NCBI RefSeq assembly: GCF_018448935.1
Contig: NZ_RCWC01000004.1
Span: 1-64,000, forward strand
DNA: 64,000 nt
DNA from: Photorhabdus noenieputensis
GTDB taxonomy: Bacteria > Pseudomonadota > Gammaproteobacteria > Enterobacterales > Enterobacteriaceae
Reading direction: 5' to 3'
Every line of letters starts with the position of its first letter. Positions within the stretch are counted from its first letter, which is position 1. The notes under the pieces are model-generated. The model made no database searches, was not told the DNA's origin, and saw nothing but the letters and a program-made list of their open reading frames with translations. Positions 53,269 to 63,786 of the stretch are shown here, one piece after another. A program made the position numbers and the translations under genes.

Positions 53269-53847
53269 TTAGCGAGCATTTTGTTTGATGAAATTACTGA
53301 CGGAAGGATCTTGAGCCATATCGGTTATGACTTCTGATAATACAGTATTGACTGCATCAGCAATTTTCTCATTAGTTGCGCCTAAAGGACCTTGTACATT
53401 GTAACTAGTGCGGTAATTCTTAACTTGCTTACTGCCATTTTGCGCTGTACTAATGATGGAAATATCGGCTTTTGTTGAAATATTATGGCGCAGGCTACCT
53501 TCTTTAACGTCTGCATATAGATTGTTCACAATAATTTGCAGATTGGCATTGGCTGGAGAGCCAATCATATAACCACGGGCGGTCATCTGTTTTTCCAGGA
53601 TTTCTTGGAGTAAAAAACGCAGATCACGGGAGGGTTTCAGTGTTTCCAGCTTTGCATTGCGGTTAACTTGAGCAAGTGTTTGAGACTGACGATTGTCGGC
53701 ACCGCTGATACTGATGGTAATCGCTCTCATCGTTGGATCTGCTGTTGGCAGTGTAATTTTAGGTTCGATGGTCAGGGTGTTGCTGGGAGCGGCGCAACCA
53801 GCAAGAAGAAAAAGCGCAATGAATGGGAATAAGATTCTTTTCAACAT
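53269..53847 (-). CDS. yajG: YajG family lipoprotein
   Basis: 192 residues. A type II signal peptide has lipobox LLAGC (Cys18), followed by an uncharacterised periplasmic domain (IEPKITLPTADP onward). Same position as in E. coli, between ampG and bolA. Molecular role unknown. Confidence 0.93.
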   Translation of the reverse strand: MLKRILFPFIALFLLAGCAAPSNTLTIEPKITLPTADPTMRAITISISGADNRQSQTLAQVNRNAKLETLKPSRDLRFLLQEILEKQMTARGYMIGSPANANLQIIVNNLYADVKEGSLRHNISTKADISIISTAQNGSKQVKNYRTSYNVQGPLGATNEKIADAVNTVLSEVITDMAQDPSVSNFIKQNAR

Positions 53848-54090
53848 GTTAATTTTCTCATCAGTGATAAGGATATCCAGTAATACTTATCAATAGCATA
53901 AATTACGTCAATAATAGCACTGCCTTTGGATCATGGCATATCCCTGATGGGGTAAACGGATATAAAAACCTTATGATGTGGGATTCGATTAAAAGATATT
54001 TTAATGCGTTGGTGCGATAACTCATGGAGAATAGACTAAAATTATTAGTATGGTTGGCAGTACGACTGCTGTGCGGTTAAGGAGAATGAT

Positions 54091-54405
54091 ATGGTGTATC
54101 AGGATATAGAAGAGAAATTACAGGCTGCATTTAATCCCTCATATCTTGAGGTTATTGATGAAAGTTATCGTCACAATGTCCCCGTAGGTTCTGAAAGCCA
54201 TTTTAAAGTCGTCATCATCAGTAATAAATTTGCTGGTGAACGTATGCTAAACCGCCATCGTTCTGTTTACAGCGTATTATCGACAGAATTGTCCGCAGGT
54301 GTTCATGCTTTGGCGTTGCATACCTATACAGAAAAAGAGTGGAATGAATTACAGGATACTGTTTTAGCGTCACCGGCATGTCGCGGGGGTAATATTGTTG
54401 CCTGA
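54091..54405 (+). CDS. bolA: BolA family transcriptional regulator / iron-sulfur cofactor
   Basis: 104 residues with the class II KH-like BolA fold: HYR-type region [20 protein letters not shown], then conserved His in RHRSVYSVL and [13 protein letters not shown]. It partners with monothiol glutaredoxins and affects morphology and stress responses. Strong ribosome site AAGGAG. Terminator at 54465. Confidence 0.96.
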   Translation: MVYQDIEEKLQAAFNPSYLEVIDESYRHNVPVGSESHFKVVIISNKFAGERMLNRHRSVYSVLSTELSAGVHALALHTYTEKEWNELQDTVLASPACRGGNIVA

Positions 54406-54783
54406 AATCCGCTGATTGAGACTTAATTTGGGGCGTTTTCTTACACAATTGAATAAATTCAGTGAACGGTCTTCGGGCCGTTTTTACGTTTTATATATGA
54501 TCCATTTTGGGTGCAAATTTAGCCGCTGAATAATCGTTATCCTGTGAAGTTGATGAATAGTTCGGCCTTTTTTCAGCAATTCTCGACTCACACCGTCTGC
54601 ATCGCTATAATGTCGCGTCTAATTTTTAGAATGGTTTCGGGACGCTTCTGACATCAGGGATTCTCGGTTTTTAAATGCGACCGCCCCGGTTCTTAGAGAG
54701 TGTTACGATTGGTACATAAAATATGTGCTGGTTGTATGGTCTCTGGAGTTGACCGAGCACTATGATTTTTTTGAGGTAAAAAG
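54406..54783. other. bolA-tig intergenic region
   Basis: 378 bp with the bolA terminator at its left side and the tig promoter presumably to the right. No other feature seen. Confidence 0.55.
54465..54485 (+). terminator. Terminator of bolA
   Basis: AACGGTC pairs with GGCCGTT around a TTCG tetraloop and is followed by T residues. Confidence 0.85.
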
Positions 54784-56088
54784 ATGCAAGTTTCTGTTGA
54801 AACCACTCAAGGCCTTGGGCGTCGTGTGACAATCACCGTTCCTGCTGCCGATGTTGAGAAAGCAGTTAGTAGTGAGTTGGTCAATGTAGCAAAAAAAGTT
54901 CGTATCGATGGTTTCCGTAAAGGCAAAGTGCCTATGAACATCGTTAAACAACGTTACGGTGCTTCTGTCATTCAGGACGTTCTGAGTGATCTGATGCAAC
55001 GTAACTTTATTAATGCAATCATCGAACAAAAAATTAATCCAGCAGGTGCGCCAAGTTATGCACCAGAGCAGTTCAAAAATGGTGAAGATTTCACTTACTC
55101 TGTAGAGTTTGAAGTTTATCCAGAAGTTGAATTGAAAGATCTGGAAGCCATTGAAGTTGAAAAGCCTGTTGTTGAAGTAAAAGACGAAGATGTTGATGCA
55201 ATGCTGGAAACATTGCGTAAGCAGCAGGCAAATTGGAAAGAAACCGAAGAAGCTGTTGGTGCAGAAGATCGTATTACTGTTGACTTCAATGGATCTGTTG
55301 ATGGTGAAGAGTTTGAAGGTGGTAAGGCTTCCGATTTTGTGCTGGCTATGGGCCAGGGCCGTATGATCCCAGGTTTTGAAGAGGGCATTGTTGGTCATAA
55401 AGCAGGGGAAGAATTTACCATTGATGTCAATTTCCCAGAAGATTATCACGCTGAAAATCTGAAAGGTAAAGCGGCTAAATTTGCGATCACATTGAAAAAA
55501 GTGGAACAGCGTGAATTACCGGAGTTGAATGAAGAATTCATCAAACGTTTCGGTATTGCTGATAGCACAGTTGACGGCCTGCGTGCAGAAGTACGTAAAA
55601 ATATGGAACGTGAACTGAAAAATGCAGTCCGTAACCGTATTAAATCTCAGGTTATCGAAGGCTTGGTTAAGGCTAACGAAATCGACGTTCCGGCCGCTGT
55701 TGTTGATAGTGAAATTGATGTTCTACGCCGTCAATCTGCTCAGCGTTTTGGTGGCAATGAAAAACAAGCTCTGGACCTGCCTCGTGAACTGTTTGAAGAG
55801 CAAGCTAAACGTCGTGTTGTTGTTGGCCTGCTATTAGGTGAAGTTATCAGCAGTAATGAACTGAAAGCTGATGAAGAGCGTGTTAAAGCATTAATCGAAG
55901 AAATGGCTTCTGCCTATGAAGATCCTCAAGAAGTGATCGAATTCTATGGTAAAAACCAAGAATTGATGAACAATGTTCGTAATATTGCTTTGGAAGAACA
56001 AGCTGTTGAAGTTCTTCTGGGTAAAGCAAAAGTTTCTGAAAAAGAAACCACTTTCAATGAGTTAATGAATCAGAATCAAATGGCATAA
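54784..56088 (+). CDS. tig: Trigger factor (ribosome-associated chaperone, PPIase)
   Basis: 434 residues. The N-terminal ribosome-binding domain carries the signature [12 protein letters not shown] near residue 43. The FKBP-like PPIase domain is at about 150-245 ([20 protein letters not shown]), and the helical C-terminal chaperone arms follow. It shields nascent chains at the exit tunnel. Upstream of clpP with a terminator between. Confidence 0.98.
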   Translation: MQVSVETTQGLGRRVTITVPAADVEKAVSSELVNVAKKVRIDGFRKGKVPMNIVKQRYGASVIQDVLSDLMQRNFINAIIEQKINPAGAPSYAPEQFKNGEDFTYSVEFEVYPEVELKDLEAIEVEKPVVEVKDEDVDAMLETLRKQQANWKETEEAVGAEDRITVDFNGSVDGEEFEGGKASDFVLAMGQGRMIPGFEEGIVGHKAGEEFTIDVNFPEDYHAENLKGKAAKFAITLKKVEQRELPELNEEFIKRFGIADSTVDGLRAEVRKNMERELKNAVRNRIKSQVIEGLVKANEIDVPAAVVDSEIDVLRRQSAQRFGGNEKQALDLPRELFEEQAKRRVVVGLLLGEVISSNELKADEERVKALIEEMASAYEDPQEVIEFYGKNQELMNNVRNIALEEQAVEVLLGKAKVSEKETTFNELMNQNQMA

Positions 56089-56135
56089 GTTTTAATTTTG
56101 TCATGAGATAATGAATTTGTTGTCTTAGTGAAATG

Positions 56136-56164
56136 AACCCGCAGATAAATCTGCGGGTTTTTTT
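56136..56164 (+). terminator. Terminator of tig
   Basis: AACCCGCAG pairs with CTGCGGGTT around six bases, then seven T. It lies 48 bases past the stop. Confidence 0.95.
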
Positions 56165-56361
56165 ATAAGTAAGAGGCAAGATTTTTCTTGAAAAAAAGTG
56201 GGTTTAACCCCAGATCCTTTTTAATATTATGTATATGATTACAAAATTTTTCAGGGGTAATTCCCCCTTGGTTGGTTAACTTTGAATCATGGTCATCATC
56301 GCTTATCTCAAGTAGAATTGGTTATGAATGGCACCAACATGAATTCTATTAGGAGACGAAA

Positions 56362-56985
56362 ATGTCATATAGCGACAAGCGGGATCAATATGCGCCTCAC
56401 ATGGCTTTGGTGCCGATGGTAGTTGAACAGACTGCGCGTGGGGAACGTTCGTACGATATCTATTCACGCTTATTAAAAGAACGTATTATTTTTCTGACCG
56501 GCCAAGTTGAAGATCATATGGCAAACCTGGTTGTAGCTCAGATGTTGTTTCTTGAGGCGGAGAATCCGGAAAAAGATATTTTCTTATATATCAATTCACC
56601 AGGTGGTGTGATTACTGCGGGAATGTCCATCTACGATACGATGCAGTTTATTAAACCGGATGTCAGTACTATTTGTATGGGGCAGGCATGTTCAATGGGA
56701 GCATTTTTGTTGACTGCTGGGGCAAAGGGAAAACGTATCTGTTTGCCAAATTCCCGGGTAATGATCCATCAGCCATTAGGCGGTTTCCAAGGACAAGCTA
56801 CAGATATTGAAATTCACGCTCAGGAAATACTGAAAGTGAAATCGCGTATGAATGAGTTAATGGCAAAACATACGGGAAGACCTATTGAAGAGATTGCGAA
56901 AGATACAGAACGTGATCGTTTTTTGTCGGCAGATGAAGCCGTAGAGTATGGATTGGTTGATAAGATTTTCACCCATCGCGATTAA
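56362..56985 (+). CDS. clpP: ATP-dependent Clp protease proteolytic subunit
   Basis: 207 residues including an N-terminal propeptide of about 14. The catalytic triad is S111 (GQACSMGAF), H136 ([10 protein letters not shown]) and D185 (DTERDRF) in precursor numbering. It forms the tetradecameric peptidase worked by ClpX or ClpA. Ribosome site AGGAGA. Co-transcribed with clpX. Confidence 0.98.
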   Translation: MSYSDKRDQYAPHMALVPMVVEQTARGERSYDIYSRLLKERIIFLTGQVEDHMANLVVAQMLFLEAENPEKDIFLYINSPGGVITAGMSIYDTMQFIKPDVSTICMGQACSMGAFLLTAGAKGKRICLPNSRVMIHQPLGGFQGQATDIEIHAQEILKVKSRMNELMAKHTGRPIEEIAKDTERDRFLSADEAVEYGLVDKIFTHRD

Positions 56986-57018
56986 TTTATTATTCCCGGA
57001 AGCTATAATATAAACATT

Positions 57019-57040
57019 AGGCTTACCGTTTGGTAAGGCT
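57019..57040 (+). terminator. Small hairpin between clpP and clpX
   Basis: CTTACC pairs with GGTAAG around GTTT, with two outer pairs past a mismatch. It has no T-run; probably a partial terminator or processing site that sets the ClpP:ClpX ratio. Confidence 0.35.
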
Positions 57041-57126
57041 GGCTATGACATTCGGGGTAATAGCAGAAGTTTCCTGCTTTGCCAGAGGAATCTGGGGGAG
57101 CAGTTGATAAAGTGAGGTTGTGACTG

Positions 57127-58398
57127 ATGACAGATAAGCGCAAAGACGGTTCAGGAAAGCTGCTGTATTGCTCTTTCTGCGGGAAAAGCCAACATGAAGT
57201 GCGAAAATTGATTGCTGGCCCGTCAGTATATATTTGCGATGAATGTGTGGATTTATGTAACGACATTATTCGCGAAGAAATTAAAGAGCTTGTACCACAT
57301 CGTGAGCGTAGTGCATTACCAACGCCTCATGAAATCCGTCAGCATTTGGATGATTATGTTATCGGCCAAGAAACGGCGAAAAAAGTGTTGGCGGTTGCTG
57401 TTTATAACCATTACAAGCGGTTACGTAATGGCGATACCAGTAACGGTGTTGAATTAGGTAAAAGTAATATTCTGCTTATTGGGCCAACAGGGAGTGGTAA
57501 AACTTTATTGGCTGAAACATTGGCTCGTTATCTTGACGTTCCTTTTACTATGGCAGATGCGACTACGCTGACCGAAGCGGGATATGTGGGAGAAGATGTA
57601 GAAAACATTATTCAGAAATTACTGCAAAAATGTGACTACGATGTGCAAAAAGCCCAGCGCGGTATTGTTTACATCGATGAGATTGACAAGATTTCACGTA
57701 AATCTGATAACCCGTCAATTACTCGGGATGTTTCAGGTGAGGGTGTGCAGCAAGCGTTGCTGAAACTGATTGAAGGTACAATTGCGGCAGTTCCTCCTCA
57801 GGGGGGGCGTAAACATCCACAACAGGAGTTTTTACAGGTAGATACTTCTAAAATCCTGTTTATTTGCGGTGGTGCGTTTGCTGGTCTGGATAAAGTGATT
57901 GGTCAGCGTCTAAATACCAGTACAGGTATTGGGTTTGGTGCGAAAGTCAAAGGTGAGTCAGAAAAAGCGACTGAAGGAGAATTGCTTGCACAAGCTGAGC
58001 CAGAAGATCTCATCAAATTTGGTCTTATCCCTGAATTTATTGGGCGGTTACCTGTTGTTGCTACGCTCAGTGAATTGAGTGAGGAAGCATTGATCCAGAT
58101 TTTGAAAGAGCCTAAAAATGCTTTGACTAAGCAATATCAAGCATTGTTTAACCTTGAAGGTGTTGATCTGGAATTCAGAAGTGAATCCCTGACAGCTATT
58201 GCTAAGAAAGCAATGGCTCGTAAGACAGGTGCCCGCGGCCTGCGTTCTATTGTTGAAGGCGCATTGCTGGACACTATGTATGATCTGCCGTCAATGGAAA
58301 ACGTTGGAAAAGTTGTTGTAGATGAATCTGTTATCAGTGGTCAATCTGCGCCTTTACTGATTTATAGCAAACCGGATGCTCAGGTTTCTGGCGAATAA
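57127..58398 (+). CDS. clpX: Clp protease ATP-binding subunit ClpX
   Basis: 423 residues. The N-terminal zinc-binding domain has C15, C18, C37 and C40. Walker A is GPTGSGKT at 119-126 and Walker B lies in [12 protein letters not shown]. The ClpP-binding IGF loop is visible as a G-F segment near [10 protein letters not shown]. It unfolds substrates into ClpP. 141 bases downstream of clpP and followed by a terminator. Confidence 0.98.
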   Translation: MTDKRKDGSGKLLYCSFCGKSQHEVRKLIAGPSVYICDECVDLCNDIIREEIKELVPHRERSALPTPHEIRQHLDDYVIGQETAKKVLAVAVYNHYKRLRNGDTSNGVELGKSNILLIGPTGSGKTLLAETLARYLDVPFTMADATTLTEAGYVGEDVENIIQKLLQKCDYDVQKAQRGIVYIDEIDKISRKSDNPSITRDVSGEGVQQALLKLIEGTIAAVPPQGGRKHPQQEFLQVDTSKILFICGGAFAGLDKVIGQRLNTSTGIGFGAKVKGESEKATEGELLAQAEPEDLIKFGLIPEFIGRLPVVATLSELSEEALIQILKEPKNALTKQYQALFNLEGVDLEFRSESLTAIAKKAMARKTGARGLRSIVEGALLDTMYDLPSMENVGKVVVDESVISGQSAPLLIYSKPDAQVSGE

Positions 58399-58442
58399 TT
58401 GAGTCTAGGACAGGGAATTCACTAAACGAGATATTATTGAAT

Positions 58443-58474
58443 AAAATGAGGGGATTACCCTCATTTTGTTTTTA
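58443..58474 (+). terminator. Terminator of clpPX
   Basis: AAAATGAGGG pairs with CCCTCATTTT around GATTA, followed by GTTTTTA. Confidence 0.9.
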
Positions 58475-58489
58475 TTAAAGTGCCATACC

Positions 58490-58517
58490 ATTGAATGTCA
58501 AATTCCTGTCCCCATAT
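58490..58517 (+). promoter_or_regulatory. Heat-shock (sigma-32) promoter of lon
   Basis: TTGAA at 58491-58495, a 14-base spacer and CCCCATAT at 58510-58517 fit the sigma-32 pattern CTTGAA-N13/14-CCCCATnT. lon belongs to the heat-shock regulon in enterobacteria. Confidence 0.75.
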
Positions 58518-58540
58518 ATTTTATATTCTATGGAGTGAAA

Positions 58541-58564
58541 CTCGTGAGAACCGTGTTTCACGAG
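58541..58564 (+). promoter_or_regulatory. Hairpin in the lon leader
   Basis: CTCGTGAGA pairs with TTTCACGAG (one G-T pair) around six bases, about 24 bases after the sigma-32 -10 element. It overlaps and excludes a second 7-bp pairing, GTGAAAC (58535) with GTTTCAC (58555). No function is known to me. Confidence 0.45.
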
Positions 58565-58605
58565 ATGCCTAAAAACTGGCGAAAGCTAAACGAAGAGAGA
58601 GCTCT

Positions 58606-60960
58606 ATGAATCTTGAGCGTTCCGAACGCATAGAAATCCCTGTATTGCCTCTGCGCGATGTGGTGGTTTACCCGCATATGGTGATCCCATTGTTTGTAGG
58701 ACGTGAGAAGTCTATTCACTGCCTGGAAGCAGCAATGGATCATGACAAACAGATCATGTTGGTTGCGCAAAAAGAAGCTTCAACTGATGAGCCAGGGGTT
58801 AATGACCTTTTCTCCGTTGGTACAGTAGCTTCTATTTTACAGATGTTAAAACTGCCTGACGGCACGGTAAAAGTGCTGGTCGAAGGGTTGAAACGTGCCC
58901 GCATTACGACTCTGACTGACAATGGCGAACATTTTTCTGCTCATGCTGAGTATCTTGACTCTCCGCTCGTTGATGAGCGTGAGCAGGAAGTTATGATCAG
59001 GACAGCAATTAATCAGTTTGAAGGCTACATTAAATTAAATAAGAAAATTCCGCCAGAGGTTCTGACCTCGCTACACAGTGTTGAAGATGCCGCCAAATTA
59101 GCTGATACAATTGCTGCGCATATGCCATTGAAACTCAGTGATAAACAGACTGTTTTGGAAATGTCTGATGTCGTTGAGCGTCTTGAATATCTGATGGCAA
59201 TGATGGAGTCAGAAATTGATTTGTTACAGGTAGAAAAACGCATTCGTAACCGCGTGAAAAAACAAATGGAAAAAAGCCAGCGCGAGTACTACCTGAATGA
59301 ACAGATGAAAGCAATTCAGAAAGAGTTGGGTGAAATGGATGATGCGCCTGATGAGTATGAAACCCTGAGGCGCAAAATTGAAGCGGCAAAAATGCCCAAA
59401 GAAGCTCGTGAGAAAGCCGAAGCTGAATTGCAAAAACTGAAAATGATGTCTCCTATGTCGGCGGAAGCGACGGTTGTTCGTAGTTATATCGATTGGATGG
59501 TACAGGTCCCGTGGGTTGCTCGCAGTAAAGTTAAAAAAGATTTGGTCAAAGCCCAAGAAACTCTGGATACCGACCATTACGGTTTGGAACGTGTAAAAGA
59601 GCGTATCCTTGAGTATCTGGCAGTACAGAGCCGAATTAGTAAAATTAAAGGGCCGATTTTATGTCTGGTTGGGCCTCCAGGGGTGGGTAAAACCTCTTTA
59701 GGTCAGTCCATTGCACGAGCGACCGGGCGGAAATATGTGCGTATGGCACTGGGTGGGGTTCGTGATGAAGCTGAAATCCGTGGCCATCGCCGAACCTATA
59801 TTGGCTCTATGCCGGGCAAATTGATTCAAAAAATGTCCAAAGTTGGAGTTAAGAACCCTCTGTTCCTGCTGGATGAGATTGATAAAATGTCATCCGATAT
59901 GCGTGGTGATCCAGCTTCTGCTTTACTGGAAGTTTTAGATCCAGAACAGAACGTGGCATTTAACGACCATTATCTGGAGGTCGATTATGATCTGTCAGAT
60001 GTCATGTTTGTTGCAACATCCAACTCTATGAATATTCCGGCACCATTGTTGGATCGTATGGAGATTATTCGTCTTTCCGGTTATACCGAAGATGAAAAAT
60101 TGAATATTGCCAAACGTCATTTGCTGCCTAAACAGATTGAACGTAATGCTCTGAAAAAAAATGAATTAACTGTTGATGACGGTGCTATTATTGGGATTAT
60201 CCGTTATTACACTCGTGAAGCCGGGGTGCGTAGTTTAGAGAGAGAAATTTCTAAGCTGTGTCGTAAGACAGTGAAAGCATTGTTAATGGATAAAAATTTA
60301 AAACACATTGAAATCAACGCAGATAACTTGAAAGAGTATTTGGGTGTTCAACGTGTGGATTATGGCCGTGCAGATACGGAAAACCGTATTGGTCAGGTCA
60401 CAGGACTTGCATGGACTGAAGTTGGAGGTGATTTATTGACCATTGAAACCGCGTGTGTTCCAGGGAAAGGTAAACTAACCTATACTGGCTCACTCGGTGA
60501 GGTTATGCAGGAATCCATTCAGGCAGCGTTAACCGTTGTTCGTGCTCGTGCTGATAAATTGGGTATCAACGCTGATTTTTATGAGAAACGGGATATTCAT
60601 GTCCATGTTCCGGAAGGTGCGACGCCAAAAGATGGTCCAAGTGCAGGTATCGCCATGTGTACAGCATTGGTCTCCTGTCTGACAGGTAATCCCGTTCGGG
60701 CTGATGTTGCTATGACCGGTGAAATCACATTGCGAGGTTTAGTTCTGCCAATCGGTGGCTTGAAAGAGAAACTACTGGCTGCTCATCGAGGCGGAATCAA
60801 AACGGTCTTAATTCCGGAAGAGAATAAACGTGATCTGGAAGAAATTCCCCAAAATATTATTGCAGATCTACAGATCCATCCAGTAAAACGTATTGAAGAT
60901 GTTTTGGCTATTACATTGCAAGATCCTGTGTTTGGCGCAGAATTAGTGTCAGTTCAGTAG
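58606..60960 (+). CDS. lon: ATP-dependent protease Lon
   Basis: 784 residues, the E. coli length. The N-terminal substrate domain (about 10-200) and coiled coil are followed by an AAA+ module with Walker A GPPGVGKT near 356 and Walker [11 protein letters not shown]. The protease domain has the catalytic Ser-Lys dyad, S679 in [11 protein letters not shown] and a Lys in the [14 protein letters not shown] region. It degrades misfolded and regulatory proteins. Behind a sigma-32 promoter; terminator at 61005. Confidence 0.98.
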   Translation: MNLERSERIEIPVLPLRDVVVYPHMVIPLFVGREKSIHCLEAAMDHDKQIMLVAQKEASTDEPGVNDLFSVGTVASILQMLKLPDGTVKVLVEGLKRARITTLTDNGEHFSAHAEYLDSPLVDEREQEVMIRTAINQFEGYIKLNKKIPPEVLTSLHSVEDAAKLADTIAAHMPLKLSDKQTVLEMSDVVERLEYLMAMMESEIDLLQVEKRIRNRVKKQMEKSQREYYLNEQMKAIQKELGEMDDAPDEYETLRRKIEAAKMPKEAREKAEAELQKLKMMSPMSAEATVVRSYIDWMVQVPWVARSKVKKDLVKAQETLDTDHYGLERVKERILEYLAVQSRISKIKGPILCLVGPPGVGKTSLGQSIARATGRKYVRMALGGVRDEAEIRGHRRTYIGSMPGKLIQKMSKVGVKNPLFLLDEIDKMSSDMRGDPASALLEVLDPEQNVAFNDHYLEVDYDLSDVMFVATSNSMNIPAPLLDRMEIIRLSGYTEDEKLNIAKRHLLPKQIERNALKKNELTVDDGAIIGIIRYYTREAGVRSLEREISKLCRKTVKALLMDKNLKHIEINADNLKEYLGVQRVDYGRADTENRIGQVTGLAWTEVGGDLLTIETACVPGKGKLTYTGSLGEVMQESIQAALTVVRARADKLGINADFYEKRDIHVHVPEGATPKDGPSAGIAMCTALVSCLTGNPVRADVAMTGEITLRGLVLPIGGLKEKLLAAHRGGIKTVLIPEENKRDLEEIPQNIIADLQIHPVKRIEDVLAITLQDPVFGAELVSVQ

Positions 60961-61004
60961 TACAAAAATAGTGAACTATCTCAATAATTATGGATGAAAT
61001 AGAG

Positions 61005-61038
61005 GCTGGTAAGTGAATTCAAGCTTACCAGCTTTTTT
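61005..61038 (+). terminator. Terminator of lon
   Basis: GCTGGTAAG pairs with CTTACCAGC around a 10-base loop and is followed by six T. Confidence 0.92.
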
Positions 61039-61188
61039 GTATTGCTAACTTGGATGAACTGTCTAATAAATATTTTGTTGTCTTATGATTTCTTGCCAAT
61101 ATCGGAAAGGATTGATATAACGGCACTGCTATCGGATTATCCGTTAGGATTCTGATGCGGTAGTAAAAACTATATGGGGATGATAAGA

Positions 61189-61464
61189 GTGAATAAATCA
61201 CAACTGATCGACAAAATTGCTGCTGACTCTAATATTTCTAAAGCAGCCGCAGGGCGTGTAGTAGATGCATTCATTTCTTCTGTAACGGGTGCATTGAAGG
61301 ATGGCGATGATGTTGCTCTGGTGGGATTCGGTACTTTTGCTGTTCGTGAACGTTCTGCACGTACAGGCCGTAACCCTCAAACAGGAAAAGAGCTCAAAAT
61401 TGCTGCGGCTAAAGTACCTGCTTTCCGTCCAGGTAAAGGTTTGAAAGACGCTGTTAATGGGTGA
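61189..61464 (+). CDS. hupB: DNA-binding protein HU-beta
   Basis: 91 residues. [20 protein letters not shown] at the start and the DNA-binding arm [20 protein letters not shown] are the HU signature. It is a nucleoid-compacting protein and partner of HU-alpha. GTG 61189 gives the family length; an in-frame ATG five codons upstream is possible. Confidence 0.96.
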   Translation: MNKSQLIDKIAADSNISKAAAGRVVDAFISSVTGALKDGDDVALVGFGTFAVRERSARTGRNPQTGKELKIAAAKVPAFRPGKGLKDAVNG

Positions 61465-61496
61465 CATGAACCAAATATTACTTATCAGTCCTTGTC

Positions 61497-61621
61497 ATAC
61501 CCTATGGATTTCAAGATGCATTGCGGCGGCAAGGGAGTGAATCCCCGGGAGCATAGATAACTATGTGACCGGGATGAGTGAGTGCAGCCAACAAAGAGGC
61601 AACTTGAAAGATAACGGGTAT
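61497..61621 (+). repeat. ERIC element, copy 3
   Basis: 125 bp from ATACCC to GGGTAT, 33 bases after hupB. Same orientation as copy 1. Confidence 0.9.
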
Positions 61622-61669
61622 ATATTGGTAAACATAGACTGACGAGACAGATTTGGTAAGTTAAAATAG

Positions 61670-61700
61670 AAGCGCATCAATTGATTGGTGCGCTTTTTTT
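61670..61700 (+). terminator. Terminator of hupB
   Basis: AAGCGCATCAA pairs with TTGGTGCGCTT around TTGA, followed by further T residues. The ERIC element lies between hupB and this terminator, so it is transcribed as part of the hupB 3' UTR. Confidence 0.9.
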
Positions 61701-61764
61701 CTTAGCGCTTGAATTAGCGTAATATGGCGTTTTCAATTTCACTAAAGCGGAGTTTTGCCTCTTT

Positions 61765-63636
61765 ATGATGGACAACCTACGCACGGCGGCAAACAGTCCT
61801 GTGCTTAAAATCGTGCTGGCTCTCATTATCCTGTCTTTTGTTTTGACGGGGGTTGGGGGCTACCTGACAAGTGGAGCTGGTAGTTATGCTGCCGAAGTGA
61901 ATGGCCAGGCTATCAGTCGTGCTCAATTGGAGCGGGTGTTTCAGCAAGAGAGAAACGCATTGCAAGAGCAATTGGGAGATAAATTCTCAGTGTTGGCAAG
62001 TGACGAACAAAGCATGAAGCAGATTCGTAATCAGGCTTTGGAGCGTCTAATTAATAATGTGCTGGTTGAACAGTATTCCCGTGAATTGGGTTTATCTGCC
62101 AGCGATGAGCAAGTTAAGGATTCTATCCGAAATACTTCTTACTTTCAGACAAATGGTAAATTTGATAACAACAAATATCTGGAGTTGCTCGACCGTTCCA
62201 ATATGAGTCCAGATCTTTTTGCTGAACAAACTCGCCAGAGTTTAGTTAATCAACAATTAATTATGGCTTTTTCTGGTAGTGAAATAGCACTGCCTAGCGA
62301 GGTGAAACCCAATGCTGAATTGCTTCTGCAACAAAGAACTGTCCGTATGGCTACACTGGAGCTGAAGAAAATTCAGGCGCAGCAGGAAGTAACAGATAAA
62401 GATTTGCAAGATTACTATAATCTAAATAAGAGCAGCTTTATTGCTCCAGAAGAAGTGAAAGTCAGCTATATTAAGATGGATGCTGTAGATGAAATGAATA
62501 AAGTTTCAGCTACATCCGCTGATATTGATGCTTACTATGAGCATAATTTGAAACGTTATACTCAACCAGAACAGAAGAAATATAGTTTGATTCAGCTTGC
62601 AACTGAAGCTGAAGCCAGAACAGTGCTTAATGAGTTAAATAAGGGGGCTGATTTTGGTAAATTAGCGACTGAAAAATCTACGGATAAGTTTTCAGCGAAA
62701 AATCGTGGTGAGATCGGCTGGATAGAAGAGGATGCTCTTCCTGAAGAGTTGAAGAAAGCTAATTTGAAAGATAAAGGCCAAATTTCTTCTGTAATTAAGG
62801 TTTCTAATGGTTTCTCTATTTTCCATTTGGATGATATTAAGCCTCAAGTAATTAAGCCTTTATCTGAAGTTCGCCCTGAAATTGAGAAAACGGTTAAGCA
62901 GGAAAAAGCAGTAGATGCTTTCTATGCTCTGCAACAGAAGGTCAGTGATGCTGCTGCCAGCGATAATGAATCTCTAGCTGCGGCGGAGGAAGTTTCAGGT
63001 ATTAAGGTTGTGACGACTGATTGGTTTGATCGTAATAGTGTGCCGACAGAGATTAATTTTGGTGCTGTCATTCATGCCGTTTTTGAAGGTAATCTTGTTG
63101 ATGGACAGGGGCCAACAGGGACTAACTCTGATGTTATCTCTGTTGAAGGCGATCGTGCATTTGTTCTGCGTGTAGATAATTATAAGCCAGAAACAGTACA
63201 GCCTTTCGAGAAAGTTAAAGAGCAAGTTACTGAACTGGTTAAACGCCAGAAAGCTGAAAAACAACTTCAAATCGAAAGTGAGAAATTACTGGCTGCCTTA
63301 AAAGAAGGTAAAGGTGAGCAAGCTTTGAAAGATGCAGGTATTCAATTTGGTGAGCCTCAGGTTATTCAGCGTACATCTCAGAATAATGTGTTAGTTGGTG
63401 CAGTATTTGCTTTATCTCGGCCAAAAGAAGGTAAGGCAGAATATGGTTTGACGAAAAATAGTTTGGATGATGTTGTGTTGATCCAACTGGATAAAGTCAC
63501 TCCAGGTGTTGTATCCGAAGAACAAATTAAAAGCATGACTGATAGCTATCAAAGTGAAATGGGTAACGCTATGCTAGAGTCTTTACTGATTAGTCTGCGT
63601 GAAAAAGCCAAAATTAAGTTAGGTCATATCGAATAA
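61765..63636 (+). CDS. ppiD: Periplasmic chaperone PpiD (membrane-anchored parvulin-like)
   Basis: 623 residues. One TM anchor lies at about 16-34 (VLALIILSFVLTGVGGYL), then SurA-like helical N-terminal domain and a parvulin domain at about 266-355 (KKYSLIQLATEAEARTVLNE to KVSNGFSIFHLDDI). It binds SecYEG and helps newly exported proteins fold. Same position as in E. coli, after hupB. Confidence 0.97.
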   Translation: MMDNLRTAANSPVLKIVLALIILSFVLTGVGGYLTSGAGSYAAEVNGQAISRAQLERVFQQERNALQEQLGDKFSVLASDEQSMKQIRNQALERLINNVLVEQYSRELGLSASDEQVKDSIRNTSYFQTNGKFDNNKYLELLDRSNMSPDLFAEQTRQSLVNQQLIMAFSGSEIALPSEVKPNAELLLQQRTVRMATLELKKIQAQQEVTDKDLQDYYNLNKSSFIAPEEVKVSYIKMDAVDEMNKVSATSADIDAYYEHNLKRYTQPEQKKYSLIQLATEAEARTVLNELNKGADFGKLATEKSTDKFSAKNRGEIGWIEEDALPEELKKANLKDKGQISSVIKVSNGFSIFHLDDIKPQVIKPLSEVRPEIEKTVKQEKAVDAFYALQQKVSDAAASDNESLAAAEEVSGIKVVTTDWFDRNSVPTEINFGAVIHAVFEGNLVDGQGPTGTNSDVISVEGDRAFVLRVDNYKPETVQPFEKVKEQVTELVKRQKAEKQLQIESEKLLAALKEGKGEQALKDAGIQFGEPQVIQRTSQNNVLVGAVFALSRPKEGKAEYGLTKNSLDDVVLIQLDKVTPGVVSEEQIKSMTDSYQSEMGNAMLESLLISLREKAKIKLGHIE

Positions 63637-63683
63637 AAATTTGCGGAGAATATCGCAAATATCTTTGTAATTATCTTGTCAAT

Positions 63684-63705
63684 AAAGGCCGCTTTCGCGG
63701 CCTTT
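63684..63705 (+). terminator. Terminator of ppiD
   Basis: AAAGGCCGC pairs with GCGGCCTTT around TTTC. The trailing T-run is short. Confidence 0.7.
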
Positions 63706-63786
63706 CGCATATCTGATCTTCGTCCATTGTGTTCAAGTTTATCTGTGGCAATCTTTTTTCCACTCATAAAACATGGAGGAATTGAT

